A DNA stretch of 64,000 bases from Akanthomyces muscarius. Lineage: Eukaryota; Ascomycota; Sordariomycetes; Hypocreales; Cordycipitaceae. The stretch covers positions 4,960,001 through 5,024,000 of the forward strand of contig NC_079241.1 of NCBI RefSeq assembly GCF_028009165.1, written 5' to 3'. Positions within the stretch are counted from its first letter, which is position 1, and each line of letters begins with the position of its first letter. The notes beneath the pieces were generated by a model, which did not search any database, had not been told where the DNA came from, and saw nothing but the letters and a program-made list of their open reading frames with translations. This document shows positions 1-8,904 of this stretch, piece by piece. The position numbers were made by a program, and so were the translations under genes.

Positions 1-2665
1 ATGAAAGGCTGTGATGCTGATCTGGTGCAGCGATCTTACCACGGAATCCAGAGATATCACCAGATATGCCGCCTGCTTTTGTAGGCTTCTGCAGTCTAAC
101 GTTCTTGACGGGACTGCCCTGGTGACCACGGAGGCGCTTAACACCGTCGTTGTCTTCTGCGTCCTCGTCATCGAGCTCGGTGGGACGTTTGCCAAGGAGG
201 CCTCTGGCACTTCCAATATGTAGGCTCTTGCGTCCTTTGAGTGGTTTCCGAGTCGGACTTAGGTTGTCAATCATCTCCCTCAAATTGACAGTAGCATCCT
301 TGTCCTCTTCCGTGTGACCAAATCTCACGATCGCGCGCTCACGCTCTCCATCACGGCTTCGATCATCGTCAACCTCCTTCGAAAGAGCTTTCGGGTCTTC
401 CAAGGCTACCAAACGGTTGCGAGGAACGAACTTGCTTGCAGAGTCACCGATCGAGCTTCGACGGTCAAATACTTCAGCAATTCGAGGCGAGCCCAACCCA
501 CTTCGATCGGCTCCAATACCCGACATACGGCGACTATCCGGAGTGACATACTTTGCTGGGCTTTGCTGGGCCGATTCAGGCTTCCGGCGAGGCACAGGCG
601 TAGCACTGTTAGGAGATTTGCCTGCTGACGTAGCTGGAGATTTGGTTGGGGATTTTGAGGGGGAGAGTCTGCTTGATCGCCTCCGCGCAGAAGTTGGAAC
701 TTGTGGACTGTGGCTTTGTGACTTTTCAGCAGTTCGTACAGGCTGCGATGGATGCTGCTTTCTCGGAGAAGAGGAATTTCTAGCGGTTTGAGTTGTGGTT
801 TCCTCTTGTGGACTTGCAAGTCTCTCGCGAAAGGGGAGAAGGCCGGTATTGGTGTTGGAGCTTTCGGGGGCAGCATTCCGAGACGATCTTCGCCTTGACG
901 GCTGCTTCGAAATGGCGTTGAAGATGGCAGTTCCAGGGCTATTCGGCTTATTCGCCTCTTCCACCATGATCTCTCGGCCGAGGCTGCGGCGTCCTTGGCT
1001 GTTCAAGATGCCTCCAATTGCCGCAGTCATGTCCATGCCTGCTGTGATATCCATTTCCGCAGTTTCGTAATCCTCACCACTTGCGGAATTGGTTGCCTTC
1101 TCACGGTGTGGTTGGATGGACAGAATGCGTCCAACGCTAGTTGTCATGTCCATAGTCGCATCGGCTTCATCCATTTGATTGAGAGTCCGTCGGCGAGCGG
1201 CGTCAATACTTTTGCGCTTTTCTTTGCCGAGGACACCACCCATGGCCATTGTGAACTCCATTGACATTTCTTCGTCGCGAGCACAATCGTCCGTCGTGTC
1301 GTCGTAGCCCACAGAGCGGATACCACCGAGCGCTGTGGTAAACTCCATCGTCATTTCATCTCCTTGCGAGGAATCTACTGGGACGTCTCGGATAGGGCTG
1401 CTTTCCGGAGATTGCGTTGGTAGGATGCCTCCGAAGGCTTTTGTGACATCCATGGACAGTTCTGCCTCTTCGTCGGATTCGTTTGCTTCGCTGGGCTTGA
1501 TGATGCGTCCCATATTGTAGGTCATGTCCATTTCCATTCCGGCTTCAGTTGCTTCGTCATTTGAGTAGCTGGGTCTTGAGGCTGCAGATGTCGAGCCAGC
1601 TGTCGAGCTGTTCTGCTTTTGCGCATCTTTTCTGATCCATCCAAACGATGGGATAATTTCTTCCTCCTCTTCGTCTTCGGCCTCCTCGCCTGCCTCGTCA
1701 TAGTACTCTTCCTCGTCGTCGAGCCGTTGCGTACCGGCTCGTTCAGCCGCAAGTCTCAGCGCCTCTTCGAGGGTCGAAGATTCATCATCAGACGGAGCTG
1801 AGCGATCTGAGGCAACCGTAGTTCCAGTGACTTCCTCCGTATCAATTGTCATCATCGTACCATCGTCAGAGTCGCTATTTGACATTTCGTCTTCCTCCTC
1901 GGCATCCTCGACTTCTTCAACGCCATCAGCGGGCTCCGAATCGTCGCTATAAAGAATAGACGTGACACTATCATCATTGTCATATCCAGTTGAGTTGACT
2001 GCCGAGTTGCGTCGTTGTTGGGGTATCGCCTGATAGTGAGCGCCGGTCACATTCGATGTTCTGCGGGTCGAATAATCGGTTGAGGCGGTCGAGTCTTGCA
2101 TATCGATATCATGGAAAGTATGCAGAGTGGCTTCCGCAGCAAAAGAAACCCTCCGATTCGCGAGTGATTTGCGACGCGCATCTCGGCGCTCTTGCTCCTC
2201 GCGGTCACGGGCTGCTGCCTGCTGCTCTTCTTCGGTGCGCAAGGCAATTTTAGATGCTGTAAGGTCGCTACTCTTCGAGTTACGGGGCGATTTCCGGCGT
2301 ATTGTATCGTCGCTTCCGCTGGATGCTCGTTTCGTGAATTGAAGTGAAGGAATCTCGGCAAGCGTTGACATGCGCGGCTTCAAGATTGATCGCGGCGCGG
2401 CAATAGACTGGATAGCGTTAATCTCTGTTCGTCTTGGCTGGGTGTCTGAACATACTGCTCTCCTATTTCCTGTTCCGGGTCTAAGACTGTCCAGGCCACC
2501 GGGCCCTATGCTTTTGCTTCTCGCTTTGCGACTGGCAGCCAGCTCGCTGGCGACATCGACTGTCGCATTTTCTTTATCAATAGTTTTTCGCCTGCCGTGT
2601 TGTGCACCGATAGATTTTCTCGCGCGTCTGGTGGCAGGCACCGTGGCGTCGCTGGGAGAGGACAT
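1..2665 (-). CDS. spc7: Spc7/KNL1 kinetochore scaffold, N-terminal part (cut by window start)
   Basis: This open frame runs without a stop from the ATG at 2665 to the window edge, so about 888 N-terminal residues are seen and the coiled-coil/RWD C-terminus lies outside. KNL1/Spc7 is the outer-kinetochore scaffold of the KMN network; it binds protein phosphatase 1 and, through Mps1-phosphorylated MELT repeats, the Bub1-Bub3 checkpoint complex. Seen directly: an N-terminal RRKTIDKEN segment; SILK at 2378-2389 and RVSF at 2141-2152 (both PP1-docking motifs); a strongly acidic stretch; and seven MELT-like repeats (MDMT 1520-1531, MDVT 1442-1453, MEFT 1337-1348, MEFT 1250-1261, MDMT 1142-1153, MDIT 1043-1054, MDMT 1025-1036), most followed by a GG[IV] motif. 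After these comes a Ser/Pro/Arg-rich region. It is divergent from rps11. An intron near position 35 cannot be excluded. Identification is strong from the motif combination. Confidence 0.9.
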   Translation of the reverse strand, partial: MSSPSDATVPATRRARKSIGAQHGRRKTIDKENATVDVASELAASRKARSKSIGPGGLDSLRPGTGNRRAVCSDTQPRRTEINAIQSIAAPRSILKPRMSTLAEIPSLQFTKRASSGSDDTIRRKSPRNSKSSDLTASKIALRTEEEQQAAARDREEQERRDARRKSLANRRVSFAAEATLHTFHDIDMQDSTASTDYSTRRTSNVTGAHYQAIPQQRRNSAVNSTGYDNDDSVTSILYSDDSEPADGVEEVEDAEEEDEMSNSDSDDGTMMTIDTEEVTGTTVASDRSAPSDDESSTLEEALRLAAERAGTQRLDDEEEYYDEAGEEAEDEEEEEIIPSFGWIRKDAQKQNSSTAGSTSAASRPSYSNDEATEAGMEMDMTYNMGRIIKPSEANESDEEAELSMDVTKAFGGILPTQSPESSPIRDVPVDSSQGDEMTMEFTTALGGIRSVGYDDTTDDCARDEEMSMEFTMAMGGVLGKEKRKSIDAARRRTLNQMDEADATMDMTTSVGRILSIQPHREKATNSASGEDYETAEMDITAGMDMTAAIGGILNSQGRRSLGREIMVEEANKPNSPGTAIFNAISKQPSRRRSSRNAAPESSNTNTGLLPFRERLASPQEETTTQTARNSSSPRKQHPSQPVRTAEKSQSHSPQVPTSARRRSSRLSPSKSPTKSPATSAGKSPNSATPVPRRKPESAQQSPAKYVTPDSRRMSGIGADRSGLGSPRIAEVFDRRSSIGDSASKFVPRNRLVALEDPKALSKEVDDDRSRDGERERAIVRFGHTEEDKDATVNLREMIDNLSPTRKPLKGRKSLHIGSARGLLGKRPTELDDEDAEDNDGVKRLRGHQGSPVKNVRLQKPTKAGGISGDISGFRGKIAAPDQHHSLS

Positions 2666-3124
2666 GTTGACGACGTTATCGCGAGATGACAGGTTGCGAA
2701 CGCGCTGGACGATGGGCGTGAACGGCCAACAAAAATCATGGATCGCAATAACCGTCTAAGTGGCGTTGCGCGCCAACCCGCGTTTGTTTACTTTCGGCCC
2801 GCTTTGGATGGGTGCAGGTACGTACCGAATTTCAAGGTGGGGCTTCCACAGACCGATCCACAAGAATCGAAATGCTGTTGACGGATCACGTGATTAAGAA
2901 TTCACCTGGCCTCCATCACGTGTGGCGGTGGATCAACCAATCACAGCGCTCGGCTAGCCAGCCAATCTAAATTTTGCAAGCCCTAAGGTGGGAAGAAAGT
3001 TGCAAAAATTGGTGCGCCAGTGCCCTACTCCTCCATCCAGCGCAAATCTACCGACCTTGTTCTCACCCATCCCCAACGACACGTCCTCTTGTAACGACAA
3101 TCCCCCGGAGCAGGATCATTCAAG
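2666..3124. promoter_or_regulatory. Divergent promoter region between spc7 and rps11
   Basis: The 459 bp between the two divergent starts hold two CACGTG boxes exactly 30 bp apart (2887-2892 and 2917-2922), two CCAAT boxes (2937-2941 and 2962-2966) and a GCCCTAA element (2980-2986) close to the rps11 side. CACGTG is the classic bHLH/Cbf1-type site, and RCCCTAA resembles the Tbf1-type element of fungal ribosomal-protein promoters. Their function here is inference. Confidence 0.45.
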
Positions 3125-3906
3125 ATGTGAGAATTACCGAACGAGCGCACGACGATTCTACTCGCAATATTGTTTTGCTGACTTTTTCCCCCCATCTCAG
3201 GGCGACCGAATTGACCGTCCAGTCGGAGCGTGCTTTCCAGAAGCAGCCTCACATCTTCCTTAACTCTAAGACCAAGGCCAAGACCGCCAGACCTGGCAAG
3301 AACGGCCGCCGATGGTACAAGGACGTCGGTCTGGGCTTCCGTACCCCCAAGACCGCCATTGAGGGCAGCTACATCGGTACGTGCGACAGCAAAAGTGTCG
3401 GCTCCATTTTCCACGACGAGCGACGTTCGGCGATCCGACACAGAAACAACGATTCGAAGCGCAACGATGGACTATGGAGCGGCGATGGAATGTTTATCCC
3501 GAGTCGGCTGTACTAACTTCCACAATAGACAAGAAGTGCCCTTTCACCGGTCTCGTCTCCATCCGTGGCCGTATCCTGACCGGTACCGTCGTTTCCACCA
3601 AGATGCACCGTACCGTCGTCATCCGCCGCGAGTACCTTCACTTCATCCCCAAGTACTCCCGTTACGAGAAGCGCCACAAGAACCTCGCCGCCCACGTTTC
3701 CCCTGCTTTCCGTGTTGAGGAGGGTGACCAGGTTACTGTCGGCCAGTGCCGTCCTCTGAGCAAGACTGTACGTTGCCGATGCGCAATTACGAGTAGCACC
3801 CTATCGACGATCTCGAGTACTAACAAGGCTATCATAGGTCCGTTTCAACGTTCTGCGTGTTCTTCCCCGTACCGGCAAGGCTGTTAAGAAGTTCTCCAAG
3901 TTCTAA
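3125..3906 (+). CDS. rps11: 40S ribosomal protein S11 (uS17 family)
   Basis: Component of the small ribosomal subunit that contacts 18S rRNA. The predicted protein has 161 residues, the usual fungal length, and begins [13 protein letters not shown]; it carries the family motifs [33 protein letters not shown] and ends VKKFSKF. Exons are 3125-3126, 3201-3376, 3529-3767 and 3838-3906, with introns 3127-3200, 3377-3528 (branch TACTAAC at 3511-3517) and 3768-3837. The first intron splits the start codon: AT at 3125-3126 is followed by GTGAGA, and exon 2 opens with the G at 3201 followed by GCGACC. No other start gives the conserved N-terminus in frame. It is divergent from spc7 and followed by a 3' region with an AATAAA-like sequence near 4033. 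Highly confident. Confidence 0.95.
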
Positions 3907-4515
3907 AAATATTTTGGGCTCATGTTGTGGCATTTTTTGGCGTGATAAACAACAGGGGGATGGGAAATTCCCGCTGTAGGGTTGGGCACCGGAAGTTGCT
4001 TTACACGATTGTACGGTAAACGCAATCAAAAAATAAAACATTAACGAATGGAATTGGATCAATTTGTGTGACCATGGGCAACAACTCGAAGTGAAGTTTG
4101 GACAGCCATCCCGAGAGAAGACGACATAGGTGACCGGCAAATATATTTGCGATGATAGAACTTGATCAATCGCTGGAATGGCGAAGCATAAACTCGACTC
4201 GAGCATTTGCTGTGAGGCGACAGCGACGCTGGCACGGAGGAGAGAGTACACCCAACGTTTTTCCAGTGGCATTTACCCGCACATGGTAGTTTTCGCATAC
4301 CGCAAGGGAGCTTCAGTAAATGAATTAGTATCAATTAAACTCCCAAATTCAGCATGCCAATTGAGCTACACGGTTCCTTGATACGTATAAGTCTGTACAG
4401 TGCACAGTACAGTGTGGATACAATCCGCACTCTTACCTAGATTCCATATTTACCAACACCAACTTCTGCTCCAGCGCATGAGTAGACCAGTCATTAACCC
4501 GCCTGGACACTTACA
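3907..4515. other. Intergenic region, rps11 3' side and promoter of the next gene
   Basis: These 609 bp hold the rps11 3' UTR, an A-rich stretch with an AATAAA-like signal near 4033 and the upstream region of the CX9C gene. No supported gene or RNA was found. Confidence 0.5.
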
Positions 4516-5527
4516 ATGGGCTGGCTGCCGTCAATATTCGGAGGGGGTAGCTCCAGCGACCCCATTAGCAAGCTAGACCCCAAGCTCCGCGAGTTTCTAG
4601 ACAAGGAATCGCCAGTCAAATACAACAAGTCGAAAGCACAGCCGGCAGCGTCATCCTCTGCGACACCACCCACGACGCAAGATGCTGCACCTCCCGTGAC
4701 CGACAGCACAAATAACACGGTGCCCTCCGAAAGTCTATATCAGGATGGCCGCTACGCACATCTGTGGAAGAACTACCGGCCGCTCGCGCAAATCGAGGAG
4801 GAGACCACGACGGAGCAGGAAAAGCTCGTAAAGATTCTCGATGGGTACAAGGAGCGCAAGCAGGCGATTGGCATCGCGGCCATGGAGAACTGCGCCGTTC
4901 AACAAGAGGAATGGATCAACTGCATGAAAAATGGGAGCTGGGCCGACCAACTACAAATGTGCCGCCACCAAGTACACCGGTACGAGCGCTGCTATACTAT
5001 GCAATCGGTACGACCTCTCCCCGCTTCTGCTGCTAACCGCACAGTGCTTCAAGAACACCCAACTAACAAAGTGCTCCTTTTTCTTGTAGCGATTTCTTCG
5101 TGCGCTAGGATACGGCTCGGTGATGGACCGCTCCCCGCAGGTCGAGGAGGACATTCAGATGCACGCCGACAAGCTCTTCAACCGCATGCTGGACCACGAA
5201 AAGGCCGTCGCCAAGGCCAAGGAGGAGGGCCGGCCGGTGCCCGTGTTCGACTCGGTCGTGCCCAAGCCGTCGGCGCAGCTGCCCAGGCCCAACGAGGAGG
5301 TCGAGAAGACGTGGCGCGACAGCCTGGCCAAGCTGCCCGAGGACGAGCGCGCGGCCGAGGAGGCGGCGCTGCGCGCCGACTACCAGACAAAGGAGGACGT
5401 GGCCAAGAACATCAAGGAGCTCAGGGACGCCACAAAGAAGGAGAGGGACGCCCGCCAGGCGGCGGGCGAGGCGACCCTGACGGACACGCTGTCTGCGCTG
5501 TGGGGTGGCGGCAAGGGAAGCAAGTAA
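4516..5527 (+). CDS. Twin CX9C (CHCH-like) protein, probably mitochondrial intermembrane space
   Basis: The predicted protein has 309 residues. Exons are 4516-5007 and 5090-5527; the phase-0 intron 5008-5089 has GTACGA...GTAG boundaries and an aactaac branch site. Seen directly: a Gly/Ser-rich N-terminus, a Ser/Thr/Pro/Ala-rich linker (residues 40-70), then two cysteine pairs with nine residues between them, C126/C136 and C149/C159, separated by 12 residues, and a long charged C-terminal helix rich in Glu, Lys and Ala. Twin CX9C folds are known from helix-turn-helix proteins imported by the Mia40 disulfide relay and include assembly factors of respiratory complexes. I do not recognise an exact family name. 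Mitochondrial location is inference, as there is no cleavable presequence (as expected for Mia40 substrates). The gene sits between rps11 and tRNA-Val. Confidence 0.75.
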
Positions 5528-5769
5528 AGTGGCTGACAGGGCAGACCAAGGGGCCGTCGCAACGAGCAGTGCCTTTTTGGAAGTTGGCTGTAGATTACAT
5601 GTACATTATAAATATCGTACCGATGAGCGATATGAACTTACTTCGATAATAAATGAAATAGTGTGTCCTACTTGTCCGTAATGAACACAGGAACTGGCCA
5701 AGGCGTGGGACTTTTTATGGCCAATATCATGACATTAATTAAGTAACTATTTTTCATGAAATATCATCG

Positions 5770-5843
5770 GGTCTTGTGGTCTAGTTGGTTATGGCACCTC
5801 GTTAACACCGAGAAGGTCCCCGGTTCGAGCCCGGGCAGGACCT
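5770..5843 (+). tRNA. tRNA-Val (anticodon AAC)
   Basis: The acceptor stem GGTCTTG (5770-5776) pairs with CAGGACC (5836-5842). The D arm contains AGTTGGTTA. The anticodon loop is TTAACAC, flanked by CTCG/CGAG, giving anticodon AAC. The T arm is a perfect CCCGG TTCGAGC CCGGG. There is no intron. The outermost base pair of the anticodon stem looks mismatched and the discriminator base is T, both slightly unusual. A TTTTT pol III terminator lies at 5848-5852. Confidence 0.92.
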
Positions 5844-5847
5844 GATA

Positions 5848-5852
5848 TTTTT
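5848..5852 (+). terminator. RNA polymerase III terminator of tRNA-Val
   Basis: A run of five T residues lies 5 bp after the tRNA acceptor stem. Confidence 0.7.
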
Positions 5853-6644
5853 GCTCTCTAGAGCGATTCCAATTTTTTTTTTGCCTCCCGTATCTTTCTC
5901 TTCTTTTTGCCTAGAAATGATCCAGTACTCCGTATACACTATCAATTTATATTTTGTTTGCAGACTGGTGGTTTTGTTATTTTGCTGTTTAGGATGTGCG
6001 TAAACTTCCACACCCAGCAATCGAACCACGGAAGTGCGTTCTGAGGCGCCGTCAACGCAGTCGTGCGACACTCGCTACTTCGCCCCCACGAGAACGGCAA
6101 AGGACAAAACGAAAGACAAAAACTGACATAAAAAAATGCAACATTTTATCTTGTTCATGCTTAAAATTGTGATAGGAAAGGCAAACTGCTGGTATGAACG
6201 TCCTCGATCTCTACCTATCGTCCGCTACCCTACATGCAACTACAGCTCACAGTGGAATAACGCTACGAAGACAAGATGTGGCGAGTGAAACGAAGAGCCA
6301 AGACCATGGAAAATTGAAATGAATTCATGTACATGACATGAAAATATTTCAGATACATGGCATCAGAGAGCCCGCCATCATTCAATATAGGAACAAGGTA
6401 TACAAGGGTGAGCAGAGGGCATTGCTGCAGACCCTTGGAAAATACATGTATATGTATCAAGCGTTCCGTTTGGAGTTGAGCACAACATGTCACGGGAGAA
6501 GAAACACCGAGCAAAGACTCCGAAAAAAAAAGGTGCTCCGCGGAGAATGAACGATCATATTGCGTGCCCCCCCAAATGTCTATACTCCAAAAAAAAAAGG
6601 AACCAATATCCTGCGCCGTGATGCATGTTATGTATGATGGTATC
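5853..6644. other. Intergenic region between tRNA-Val and the URI gene 3' end
   Basis: About 790 AT-rich bases with several A and T homopolymers (for example 5872-5881 and 6590-6599), presumably including the 3' UTR of the minus-strand URI-like gene. Nothing else is supported; a GGTTCGATTGC string on the minus strand near 6015-6025 does not fold as a tRNA. Confidence 0.4.
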
Positions 6645-8441
6645 TTATTGTCGAGACAGACGAGCGGCCTTGAAGCGACTGATGTGCTCGCCCCGGCCCT
6701 CGGCTTCCTCGAGCGACTGGACGTGCACCTCCCTCTCCTTGGCAAACCCTTGGCCATCGCGCCGTATGAAGCGGCTGCGCAGACGATGGTGCTCCTCGGC
6801 GACACCCATGTGGACCATGTTGTCGTCGAGTTTGCTGGGGTCTGCGGGCCGCGCCACGCTGCCCTTTTCAACGAGGGTGTCGGCAATCGTCTTGCCCTCG
6901 GGGCCGGTGGGGACCGGCCTCTCCTCCTGCTCCTCGTGCTGCGAGAGAAAGGACGAGGGCACGTCAAAGGGACCCTTGGGAATGCTCGGGGTTTCTGTCG
7001 GTGCGCTGGCGGCCTCCTTGGCCTTCTTGAACCGTGATGGCCGCTGCTTCGACGGAGCGGTCACGGCCGCGGGCGTGGAGGCAGGCTTTCGCTCGACGAT
7101 GAGCTCACTCATGGGCTCAACAATATCTGTGCTGTCCGCTTTGGTTTCGGCGGGAGTAGAGCTTGGCTGCTCAGCTTCCTGGGCAATGTCGAGCTCGTTG
7201 GCGAAGCGGACGCCCTTTTTAGGCTCGTTCTTCGCGGAACTCTTGTCCTTGACGATGGATTTTGTAGGCACAGCTGAAGAAGAGGCTGATGATGGCGTGG
7301 GCTTAGACTGAATGCGTATGCGACCGATTCCCTCACCGTCGTCATCGTCAGAGTCCTTCTCTTCCGCTTCCTCCTCTAGTTTTTGCGTAAAGCGAGACTT
7401 GACACCGAGCTTGGTCTCCAGCTCCAGCATTCGTCTTTGGTACTTGTCAGTAATCATGCGGCCTGTGAAACGGCCGTATTTATCTTCCTCTTCGTCGTCG
7501 TCATCGTCCATATCAATCTCATCGGCGTCTAGCCATTCGTCATCGTCAAAATCATCATCGTCTTCATCGTCCTCCTCAAGGTTGAGTTCAGCCACAACCG
7601 CGCCCATCTCACCCATACTATACTTTAGCATCTGTTGGCGGAGGGCTGCCTCGTCGGGATCCTCGTCAGGGATAGCTGCAGGCTGACTGCTTATTTTTTC
7701 TTGTTCTTTGGCGGTCTTCATGATGCCGTCCACCCGCTTCGCCATCCGTGAGACTGGAGGCGTCGCGTTTTGAGCTGGCTCTGACCCGGTGGGTAGCGCT
7801 ATCGACTCCTTGACTTTCTTGCCGGGCTCATTCTTGGCGAGACTGGTGGTCTTTACATCTTGTTGTGGTTTTGAAGACGAGGGCTCTAGTGACGGAGCAT
7901 CAATGCCAGCCTTCTCAAGAGCTGCCTTGACGCGCGGCAACGCGTCGCCGGGTCGGTTCAGGCGAAATGACAAAACATTGCCGTCCTCGTCCAACTCCTC
8001 AACGATTTCCGTAATAGGAGGGCCATTTTCGTCGACGGCACCCTGCTCATTGGACGCCTCGGCATCGAGAATCTCAAGTTCCGCTTTTTCCAACTGCGTT
8101 TGCAAGCTGCGCACGTTTTGGCTGACATAGTCTATGCGGCGATCCAGAATGTTGATGACTTGGTCGCGGGAGCGCTGCTGTTGGCCGAAAATCTCACCAA
8201 GCTCCTTAGCGACCAGAAGCTCGCCATCGAAACCAGCACGAACCCGCCGCAGCTCCTCCACGGAAGGAGCCACGGCAAGAGCCTGCACTTCTTCCTTGAG
8301 AGCCTCGTACTCTGCGTCCCACGTCTGCCAGTGCTGCAGGGTCTTGCGTTGCTCCTCGACCTTGTCCTTGAGACGCGCGATATGGCTATCCATATCGGCA
8401 AGCGTCTCGTGGATGGGAGGCGCGTGCGAAACCGCCGGCAT
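6645..8441 (-). CDS. URI/Bud27-like unconventional prefoldin
   Basis: Single-exon protein of 598 residues. URI (yeast Bud27) is a prefoldin-family protein that binds Rpb5 and assists cytoplasmic assembly of RNA polymerases and translation factors. Seen directly: an N-terminal alpha-prefoldin coiled-coil domain at about residues 15-140 with the motifs DGELLVAKELGEIFG and DQVINILDRRIDYV; a long low-complexity linker; a very acidic segment around residues 290-320 followed by DKYGRFTGR, which resembles the conserved URI box; and a C-terminal fungal-type tail (DUF3835-like) ending SRFKAARLSRQ. The ATG at 8441 is the first in frame. It is divergent from the GFA-domain gene across 463 bp. The family call is good; direct orthology to Bud27 is inferred. 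Confidence 0.8.
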   Translation of the reverse strand: MPAVSHAPPIHETLADMDSHIARLKDKVEEQRKTLQHWQTWDAEYEALKEEVQALAVAPSVEELRRVRAGFDGELLVAKELGEIFGQQQRSRDQVINILDRRIDYVSQNVRSLQTQLEKAELEILDAEASNEQGAVDENGPPITEIVEELDEDGNVLSFRLNRPGDALPRVKAALEKAGIDAPSLEPSSSKPQQDVKTTSLAKNEPGKKVKESIALPTGSEPAQNATPPVSRMAKRVDGIMKTAKEQEKISSQPAAIPDEDPDEAALRQQMLKYSMGEMGAVVAELNLEEDDEDDDDFDDDEWLDADEIDMDDDDDEEEDKYGRFTGRMITDKYQRRMLELETKLGVKSRFTQKLEEEAEEKDSDDDDGEGIGRIRIQSKPTPSSASSSAVPTKSIVKDKSSAKNEPKKGVRFANELDIAQEAEQPSSTPAETKADSTDIVEPMSELIVERKPASTPAAVTAPSKQRPSRFKKAKEAASAPTETPSIPKGPFDVPSSFLSQHEEQEERPVPTGPEGKTIADTLVEKGSVARPADPSKLDDNMVHMGVAEEHHRLRSRFIRRDGQGFAKEREVHVQSLEEAEGRGEHISRFKAARLSRQ

Positions 8442-8904
8442 GGTGTGCGAAAGGGACGAATGAATGTCGAGGTGTGAGACAGAGGCTCAAGTAGAGGAAA
8501 GAAAATTATGCATTGCAAGCCAGGCCTGGTGGGGGCGATTTTGGGTGTCGCGAAAAGCGGATCAAAGTACTTTCAGACAGGCGAGGCAGCGCAGTAACTA
8601 CCAGCTTGTTGGCCCGAGCAGTACAATTCCTGTACAGCGATTGTGAAGATGGGAATACCATCAACCTACAGAAAGTAGAGATCAGAAAATCTCACAATGT
8701 CCTTGGCGAAGTGCTGACAAGTTGTTCCATTTCACTCACATTTTAGGCTGCAGACTTCACGGCTTGGCTTTTCAGCTGCCCCCACGCCCATCATCAGGCT
8801 AAGACGAGGGCTGGTGCTTATAAGAAGATCGAATCGCCAATCTTCTCGTACCCCCTCCTCTCTTCATCTGCCGAAACATACAACGCTTGCAGAATCTCTC
8901 CAAG
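8442..8904. promoter_or_regulatory. Divergent promoter region, URI-like gene and GFA gene
   Basis: These 463 bp separate two divergent starts. A TATA-like ctTATAAgaag lies at 8818-8828, about 80 bp before the GFA start. No other element is supported. Confidence 0.35.

Noticed and set aside
4340..4378. Minus-strand GTGTAGCTCAATTGGCA string resembling a tRNA D arm
   Set aside because: No T arm (B box) or acceptor pairing follows within 100 bp.
5995..6075. Minus-strand GGTTCGATTGC (B-box-like) with a GCGTT/AACGC stem nearby
   Set aside because: The five bases flanking the T loop do not pair and no acceptor stem or clear A box exists; at best a tRNA relic.
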